64,000 bases of DNA from an uncultured Gammaproteobacteria bacterium (GTDB lineage: Bacteria > Pseudomonadota > Gammaproteobacteria > Ga0077536). Positions 62,777 to 64,000 of this stretch are shown here, one piece after another (the stretch's first letter is position 1; each line of letters opens with the position of its first letter). The position numbers and the translations under genes are program-made. Under the pieces are notes generated by a model. That model was not told the origin of the DNA and did no database searches. It was given only the letters and a program-made list of their open reading frames with translations. The DNA lies in assembly GCA_938082545.1 (NCBI GenBank), contig CALKCL010000002.1, positions 83,326 to 147,325 of the forward strand. The letters run 5' to 3'.

Positions 62777-64000
62777 ATGGCTCATAAACAAAGAGAAATG
62801 CATTTGGGCGCTTTTATGCGACCAGTCAGTCTGCACACTGCGGCTTGGAGATATCCTGGTGCTTTTCCGGATGCCAATTTCAATTTTACGCACTATCAAA
62901 AATTTATTCAGACATTAGAGCACGGCTGTTTCGATGCATTTTTCATGGCAGACCACCTTGCAGTCATGAATATGTCCATGGATGCACTAAAGCGCAGCGC
63001 GACTGTCACATCTTTTGATCCACTGACTCTTCTGCCAGCCCTCGCTGTAACAACAAAACACATCGGTCTTATCGCTACGGCGTCCACTACATATAACGAG
63101 CCTTACCATATTGCGAGGAAATTCGCCTCTCTTGATCATATCAGTGGCGGCCGTGCGGGTTGGAACCTCGTAACTTCTGCCAACCCTGACGAAGCAAAGA
63201 ATTTCGGGTTGGACTCTCATGTGGCCCATGCTCAGCGGTACCAAAAAGCCCATGAATTTTATGAGGTAGTGACTGGGTTATGGGATTCTTGGGCTGACGA
63301 TGCCTTCGTGAGAGATGTAGAAAATGGCGTCTACTTTGATCCTAAAAAGATGAATACTCTAGACCATCATGGGAATTTTCTAAATGTAAAAGGTCCGCTA
63401 AATGTGGCACGGCCTGTACAGGGATGGCCTGTGATCGTTCAGGCTGGAGCCTCTGACGCAGGCCGTCAGCTTGCCGCAGAAACAGCTGAAGTAGTTTTTG
63501 GGGCAGCAAACAGATTTGAAGATGGTAAAAACTACTACTTAGATATTAAGGACCGTATGAGTGTTCTAGGGCGGGCTCCGGAAAGTCTAAAAGTGCTACC
63601 TGGCGCCTTCATTGTTGTAGGGGAGTCTGAACAGGAGGCCGTTGATAAAAAAGCTAAGCTAGATTCTCTAGTTCATCCTGATAGCGGTATCGCAACACTC
63701 AGTGTTCTTCTCGGATGTGATGCTTCTGCTTTTGATGTGAATGGTCCTTTACCAGAAATCCCTGCTAGTGAAAGCTCACAAAGTGGGCGACAGAAGATAA
63801 TTGAGATGGCTCGTCGAGGTAACAAAACTGTAGGTGAGCTAGCAAGTCATGTAGGCGGCAGTTTTTCTAGTCTAGAGATAATTGGTACCCCTGAGTCTAT
63901 TGTGGACGAAATGCAGACTTGGTTTGAAGGTGGAGCATGTGATGGCTTCAACATTATGTTCCCCTATTTGCCCGAGGGACTTGATGATTTTGTTTTTAAG
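62777..64000 (+). CDS. NtaA/SnaA/DszA-type FMN-dependent monooxygenase (partial)
   Basis: The frame runs from an ATG at 62777 to the window edge (408 codons, no stop), so the C-terminus is missing. Signatures: LGAFMRPVSLHTAAWRYPGA, FFMADHLAVMNM, SLDHISGGRAGWNLVTSANP and GWPVIVQAGASDAGRQLAA, typical of nitrilotriacetate monooxygenase component A and relatives such as DszA and SnaA. They use FMNH2 from a separate reductase. A later ATG at 62798 is an alternative start. The family usually has about 440-450 residues, so only the last part is lost. Confidence 0.9.
   Translation, partial: MAHKQREMHLGAFMRPVSLHTAAWRYPGAFPDANFNFTHYQKFIQTLEHGCFDAFFMADHLAVMNMSMDALKRSATVTSFDPLTLLPALAVTTKHIGLIATASTTYNEPYHIARKFASLDHISGGRAGWNLVTSANPDEAKNFGLDSHVAHAQRYQKAHEFYEVVTGLWDSWADDAFVRDVENGVYFDPKKMNTLDHHGNFLNVKGPLNVARPVQGWPVIVQAGASDAGRQLAAETAEVVFGAANRFEDGKNYYLDIKDRMSVLGRAPESLKVLPGAFIVVGESEQEAVDKKAKLDSLVHPDSGIATLSVLLGCDASAFDVNGPLPEIPASESSQSGRQKIIEMARRGNKTVGELASHVGGSFSSLEIIGTPESIVDEMQTWFEGGACDGFNIMFPYLPEGLDDFVFK

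Noticed and set aside
1..64000. CRISPR array, prophage, insertion sequence or integron
   Set aside because: No regularly spaced repeats, transposase, integrase or phage structural genes seen.
1..64000. tRNA or rRNA genes
   Set aside because: The gaps between genes were read for T-loop-like and CCA-end patterns by eye; none was convincing.

Overview
The window looks like the chromosome of a free-living, probably marine, heterotrophic gammaproteobacterium with moderately AT-rich DNA and closely packed genes. The evidence is the gammaproteobacterial housekeeping order (nudJ-mnmA; rph-rdgB-hemW divergent from yicC-gmk-rpoZ-spoT-ridA-recG-ubiA), plus NhaB, DacB, PatB/MalY and Uup homologues. The catabolic half is rich in small-molecule enzymes (class III CoA-transferase, hydantoinase/carboxylase, nitrile hydratase, luciferase-like monooxygenases, TauD), as in many ocean heterotrophs. 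This lineage guess is inference from gene content; no rRNA or tRNA gene is present.

Region 1 (1-17 kb) is core metabolism and information processing: the tail of an AsmA/YhdP-like protein, nudJ and mnmA (overlapping), aconitase A, NhaB, a nitroreductase, the leftward rph-rdgB-hemW operon, and the rightward yicC-gmk, rpoZ-spoT-ridA-recG and ubiA genes. rpoZ has an extended -10 promoter. Several genes start at TTG or GTG.

Region 2 (17-26 kb) is mixed: a 31-residue membrane peptide paired with a Urate_ox_N-type membrane protein and closed by a strong terminator, a CoA-transferase, an AhpD-like protein, DacB, PatB, two short-chain dehydrogenase/methyltransferase-type genes, a SAM hydroxide adenosyltransferase homologue, and an enoyl-CoA hydratase.

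Region 3 (25.6-31.9 kb) is a TetR-type regulator divergent from a HyuA/HyuB pair. The gap between them holds a perfect 42-bp inverted repeat (20-bp arms). HyuB carries an extra cysteine-rich C-terminal domain that resembles the small zinc subunit of acetone/acetophenone carboxylases. A cytochrome c-prime and a cytochrome b561 follow on the other strand.

Region 4 (32-36.4 kb) is a cobalt-type nitrile hydratase operon (amidase, alpha, beta, accessory protein). It should convert nitriles to amides and then to acids plus ammonia. A heavily decayed gene lies directly downstream.

Region 5 (36.3-46.3 kb) holds a DMT permease, an SDR/LLM pair, a PPOX-fold protein, an AtoE-type transporter, YaaA, a periplasmic cyclophilin, a YCII protein, the ABC-F ATPase Uup, and a Tat-exported DUF1329 protein with two perfect inverted repeats upstream.

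Region 6 (46.5-64 kb) is catabolic: a dimethylglycine/sarcosine dehydrogenase-like flavoprotein, an acyl-CoA-dehydrogenase-fold enzyme, a GFA protein, a second HyuA/HyuB set with a stand-alone 70-residue zinc-ribbon protein between its subunits, an SMP-30 protein, an enoyl-CoA hydratase, a cupin, a signal-less ApbE with a four-helix membrane protein, a coupled SnoaL/membrane-protein pair, TauD, YtoQ, a GST-like protein, and an NtaA-type monooxygenase that runs off the window end. The most unusual structures are the two hydantoinase/carboxylase-like systems with different zinc-domain arrangements, the 42-bp operator, the 31-residue peptide, and the decayed gene after nitrile hydratase.
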